DNA of 57,335 nucleotides from contig JAUXWY010000128.1 in assembly GCA_030681235.1 (NCBI GenBank), forward strand, positions 1-57,335. Reading direction: 5' to 3'. Source of the DNA: Pirellulaceae bacterium. Its GTDB lineage: Bacteria > Planctomycetota > Planctomycetia > Pirellulales > Pirellulaceae. The translations under genes were made by a program, and so were the position numbers. The stretch's first letter is position 1, and every line of letters starts with the position of its first letter. The notes under the pieces were generated by a model, which was given only the letters and a program-made list of their open reading frames with translations, searched no databases and was not told where the DNA came from. Of the stretch, positions 54,601 to 57,335 are shown piece by piece.

Positions 54601-57335
54601 ATGCTGATGACATAACACAGGCCGTGGCCGGGAACTTCGGTCCGAGTGACTCGTAAATCCGCACCTTCGAAGCGAGTCAGAACGGCTGGAGATCGGAGCA
54701 ACAAAAAGCGATCGCCAGGCACACCGGTCAACGAGATCGTGCCGGTCGCTTTCAACCGAGCATCCTGATGCGTGATCTGCCACTGTTGAACGATCGAATC
54801 CGCAGCATCGAACCCCGCCGGAGTTTGAGCGATGGAGTTGCCGGCCAGAGAAGACAACAATGCGAAGAACAAAACCGCCGTTGTCATCGAGGTGGAGCCA
54901 CCGCCAGCCGCTGCATTTCGATGTTCCGACGAACTGGTGTCGCTATCCGGCCGCGTCTGATTTACCGATCGGACCCACGCGACCAAGTCACGAAGCGTTC
55001 TCGAGGCAGGCCGAACGAATAGCAACAACAGGATCGCCACGCCGATCAAGGCGAAGAACCATGCCGCGCTATCGCCGTGCAGAAGTACTCCGGCGACGAT
55101 CAACAAAACGCCGACATAACGCACAGGCATGAGCCAGTTCAAAACGCTTGGATGAAACGAGGTGATCAATGCCACGATGCCACCCAACAAAACACCGAGC
55201 CCAACCCACGACAGATTGACTCGCCACAGCGGAATGTTGCTCACGGACAGCTCGACGGCTTCTTCAGCCGACAGCACGGGCAGGCTCAACTGCAAAGGCT
55301 CGGGCGAACCGATTTCGGAAAAAGCGGTTTGCGCTGCTTGTGCGGCCACGACCATCGCCACGACCATGCACAACAATCCAATCCCACGCCACAGCAACGA
55401 CTTGTCCAATGCGAAGCAGCCCAAGACCGCAAAGATGCAGATGATCAACAGCATCGCAATGCCGCGATTGGCGATCCACTCAAAGCCCGAGGGACGGAGC
55501 ACCGGGACAGGTGGCGAAACCGTGCCTCCGATCGGAACCACGACATGGTTCTTATCGCCGCTGATGGTCCACTGAGTCTTGAGCACTGGCGCAGCGACCA
55601 CGGGTAGCGCGAGTTGAGGGTTTGTCTCGATGACTGCCGTTTTCCCAAGTCGCAAGCGAACTTCTACTGGAGTGTTCGGATCGGCACCTCCCGGCAAGGG
55701 AATAAGGGTTGCGTCTCCGGCTTGCCGCGCCGTGACCGGCAGTCCGTTGACCGACACCGCCCACAGCCGCACGGGGTCGCCCGGCAGCTTGATCTTCATC
55801 GTACGCTGGCCGCGAGATTTCACGTAGTAGAGCACGTCGGTTACCAGCTCACCGTCCACCGAGACTCGGCTATTGGCCTCCGAGAATTCAATCACTTGAT
55901 CCGCCGTCGAACCAGGCTCAAACCAACGAACTTGAAGATTCAAATCAAATGGACGACTGGTGTACTGCCACGTTCCTAAAGAGGGCGCCGTGGTGAGCAA
56001 GCGAAACTCGGCCGGCAATTCCAATGGGTCCAGTGGCAACATGTCTTTCGACATCGAAAGCGTTTCGATCTCCACTTGCATGGGGCTGACGACTTGCACA
56101 TAACCTCGTTCGCTTTGAACTTCTGTGGGCGAGATTCGGCCAGCCAAAAACGTATTGCTGGCCTTGCTGGGCTTCTCTTCAAACGTGACCAACAGTGTGT
56201 AAGCGCCCATGACCGGTTGATGCAGGGACACGATCAAGGTGTCGCCCTCGCGTCGCCACGTACGCACGTTTTGACCATCGATCATGACATTGCCCATCGA
56301 TTCGGGCACGTTAATTTTCCACTCGGAAACGGGTGCACCCGTGATAAAGTAGTTGATCAAGGCGCTGCCGTACACCGTTTCTTGGTTTAGAGAATACAAG
56401 TGAAACACGTCGGCTTGAACGCTGCGGTCCAGCAACTCGATATTCATCGTCGCTGTCCAGTTCGGTTCACGAATTCGAAACGCTTGTTGCAGTTGCGGAG
56501 ATGGCTTCGGGAAAAACGACAGTGGTTTTTCAACTAGCAGATCGGACTTGCCGGTGGAGATGCGAAACCCAGGGGCGCTGACGACTCCCAGATCGCCGCG
56601 GACCGACTTGGCTCCTGGGAATTCGATACGAGGAAGCGTCCATTCTCCCGCAGCGGCCGCTTCGCTCTTCTCCAATCGCAGCGATACCAGATGTCGTCCC
56701 ACGACATCCTGGCCGAACACGACTTTCAAGTTGCGTTGGCCATCGGCAACGGTCGTGGCCACGATATAGTCAGCGACGTTGGCGCCGGTGACGGCGACGA
56801 CCGAGTAATCGGCCGGAACACCAAAGTTCCACTCGCGAATGGCCGCTTCCCGAACATCCAACTCGATGTCGGCGCTGAGCACTCGATCGGTTTCGGCCAA
56901 CTGATAGACCAGCAGTTCCGAGATGTTGACTTCGGGTTCAATACTGTCGGCCACCACCGAAAACGCATGATCGGCCGCTGGAAAACGATAAACAAACGTC
57001 TGCCGAGCTTCTAACGCGTCGCCCGGATATTGGTCCGGTGCTAGTTGAGTCAGACCGCGCAACTCCGTCGGCTGCAAACGTACCGAGCCGATATTGGTCA
57101 GACGCAAATGGCCCGAGTGTCGGATGGCTCCAACGGGAGTCAATCGCAGACCCTGCACGGTAATCGGAAAGGCTCCGAGCGGCGTTTGACTGCGGACTTT
57201 GATTTGACTGGTGCCTGTGATCGGTTGGCTGAGCGTGACTTCGAGCACGCGATTGTTGTCCTCCGTGGCGACATTCCAGCCCACGATTTGGCTGCCGCCT
57301 TGCACTTCGAGAATCTCGCCAGGACCATCCAGTGC
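51618..57335 (-). CDS. Giant multi-domain membrane protein, start beyond window edge
   Basis: The open frame runs past 57335 (the last ten codons at the edge, A-L-D-G-P-G-E-I-L-E, continue in frame), so the true start is outside the window. At least 1905 residues are present. The first 600 or so residues are beta-rich with repeated small domains. About residues 610-780 contain four to six membrane helices (MLLIICIFAVLGCFAL, LLCMVVAMVVAAQAA, VLLIVAGVLL, WFFALIGVAILLLLFV). A cytoplasmic Ser/Gly-rich linker and a signal-peptide-like helix (MTTAVLFFALLSSLAGNSIA, ATG at 54887) then re-enter the membrane. The next 950 residues are again beta-rich, followed by a helical stretch and a last helix (LWQIAAVILLLTVLGSALTY). 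No family recognised. Confidence 0.85.
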   Translation of the reverse strand, partial: ALDGPGEILEVQGGSQIVGWNVATEDNNRVLEVTLSQPITGTSQIKVRSQTPLGAFPITVQGLRLTPVGAIRHSGHLRLTNIGSVRLQPTELRGLTQLAPDQYPGDALEARQTFVYRFPAADHAFSVVADSIEPEVNISELLVYQLAETDRVLSADIELDVREAAIREWNFGVPADYSVVAVTGANVADYIVATTVADGQRNLKVVFGQDVVGRHLVSLRLEKSEAAAAGEWTLPRIEFPGAKSVRGDLGVVSAPGFRISTGKSDLLVEKPLSFFPKPSPQLQQAFRIREPNWTATMNIELLDRSVQADVFHLYSLNQETVYGSALINYFITGAPVSEWKINVPESMGNVMIDGQNVRTWRREGDTLIVSLHQPVMGAYTLLVTFEEKPSKASNTFLAGRISPTEVQSERGYVQVVSPMQVEIETLSMSKDMLPLDPLELPAEFRLLTTAPSLGTWQYTSRPFDLNLQVRWFEPGSTADQVIEFSEANSRVSVDGELVTDVLYYVKSRGQRTMKIKLPGDPVRLWAVSVNGLPVTARQAGDATLIPLPGGADPNTPVEVRLRLGKTAVIETNPQLALPVVAAPVLKTQWTISGDKNHVVVPIGGTVSPPVPVLRPSGFEWIANRGIAMLLIICIFAVLGCFALDKSLLWRGIGLLCMVVAMVVAAQAAQTAFSEIGSPEPLQLSLPVLSAEEAVELSVSNIPLWRVNLSWVGLGVLLGGIVALITSFHPSVLNWLMPVRYVGVLLIVAGVLLHGDSAAWFFALIGVAILLLLFVRPASRTLRDLVAWVRSVNQTRPDSDTSSSEHRNAAAGGGSTSMTTAVLFFALLSSLAGNSIAQTPAGFDAADSIVQQWQITHQDARLKATGTISLTGVPGDRFLLLRSPAVLTRFEGADLRVTRTEVPGHGLCYVISIPLGENQPAVANQATPATTYTAQYEYQLEAVKPMDGIAVLSGTAAVQEISLNYNEAGWEVAGPTAIRIEALEATGEATAAKILLGPGPGLLVLKPKTRDVASEKTQFFVEASNLYVPAPGVVDGRHRLRVRTSQGQVSALQVQVPLGLTVSSVTGPVGSWQFDADTGGLTLAIEPAQSQPFEVMIETQRGLEPLPADVTLAPLRVVGTNGEVGLVAVAFGPDARPEKVEPQVMTIVNAGDFDATMIANPQAALHCVYRYGTDGGSLAVRVAPVASEVRVNSKQVLSLGDERVLLACNFAVEISRAGLFQVSFPLPDGLEVETLTGAALHHWAELNENGKRNIVLHLNGKTIGTHVFSLALTGIAPTDLAEWKIPRFELNEAARQAGELVVRPTTGFRLRTITRQNVSETDPRTLGGEGQGALAFRLLQRDWNLVLGLEKLDPWVTGQVLHEITLREGQTRSALFANFNVQNASIAALRVALPISNEDEIKTIRATGPAVSDMIRTAPDSNIWEVQFKRRIVGKLQFQIEYERRGDRNQDEEALTPIQFPEARQISYYFAVRSGGRLELEHSELTQGWQRVDWSTVPQPLRESLNRNAPAFSLRSVDPAAALRVRAVRHSLADGLKLRVAEGSLTTVLSPTGDQLTAVDMVMEVIQRSSLSVKLPEGGQLFSIFVNGESVNSIRQGGAGNAWQFYILPGIDDRTAQVRFVYSVPGDRLSGLKLRSPQLNVPLENIQWNVIAPKGFELNDNAGNLELIRNTNQKDYDRESYLTAASGKRQVQAQQATQLLEQANQLLQAGEQSKARWALNSVANQYALDAASNEDARVQLENLQTQQAIVGLNTRRQRLFLDNSGDDVDLAGSEQFRQAAAANPVLQSDQLNFRPQELSQLLRGNSKEDNAILQQIAARLVQHQHTTEPAPQAFIISLPVEGETYTFARSVQVAENAPLELQLDFRNKLTLHLWQIAAVILLLTVLGSALTYATIKKPSRRELPQA

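Overview
The window looks like chromosomal DNA of a planctomycete, most likely of the Pirellulales type. The evidence is the mix of families: DUF1559 prepilin-like proteins, an SHD1-domain propeller protein, a two-haem planctomycete cytochrome (PSCyt1) protein, a DUF1573 protein, Ser/Thr kinases with C-terminal membrane anchors, an ECF sigma/kinase pair, PQQ-propeller secreted proteins and very large membrane proteins of unknown role. These are mixed with ordinary housekeeping genes. I saw no phage, plasmid, transposase or CRISPR locus and no tRNA or rRNA gene.

Layout. 1-5.2 kb: a lipoprotein-like metallopeptidase, a DUF1559 protein and a DUF1573 fusion protein. 5.2-15.7 kb: housekeeping run on the plus strand (pyrG, an SHD1/propeller protein, thrS, coaC, a DUF454 membrane protein, gyrA), closed by a strong bidirectional terminator. 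15.7-25.8 kb: PQQ-propeller proteins, a probable selenoprotein, a guanine deaminase, a phosphomannose-isomerase-like cupin, a tiny membrane protein, an ankyrin/PQQ fusion, a nucleoside transporter, a Rieske protein and purE. 25.8-34.3 kb: a six-gene minus-strand operon, exbB-exbD-exbD followed by three large uncharacterised proteins. 34.7-45 kb: rtcB, ruvC, a second DUF1559 protein, the cytochrome protein, a kinase, a zinc-ribbon/GYF protein, a membrane protein and a Uma2 protein. 45.4-49.4 kb: an ECF sigma factor, a zinc-finger kinase and a DUF1559-domain protein with overlapping or nearly touching ends. 49.7 kb to the right edge: a DUF2325-like protein and a giant multi-pass protein cut by the window edge.

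Most notable observation: at 17693-18094 (minus) an apparently truncated 72-residue lipoprotein continues in frame past a UGA for 60 residues as a complete heavy-metal-associated (HMA) domain. The UGA falls exactly on the first Cys of the MTCxxC metal motif. A 7-bp perfect hairpin with a GUC apical loop begins its loop 19 nt after the UGA, in the usual place for a bacterial SECIS, and a terminator follows the downstream stop codon. This is best read as a Sec-containing HMA lipoprotein.

Other points of interest are a GyrA with non-canonical residues at both main quinolone positions and a second complete GyrA box, two genes carrying internal in-frame signal-peptide-like segments that suggest gene fusion, the exb operon, and several dispersed repeat families shared between distant intergenic regions. 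All calls come from reading the sequence. Family names were assigned by recognising motifs, without a database search.
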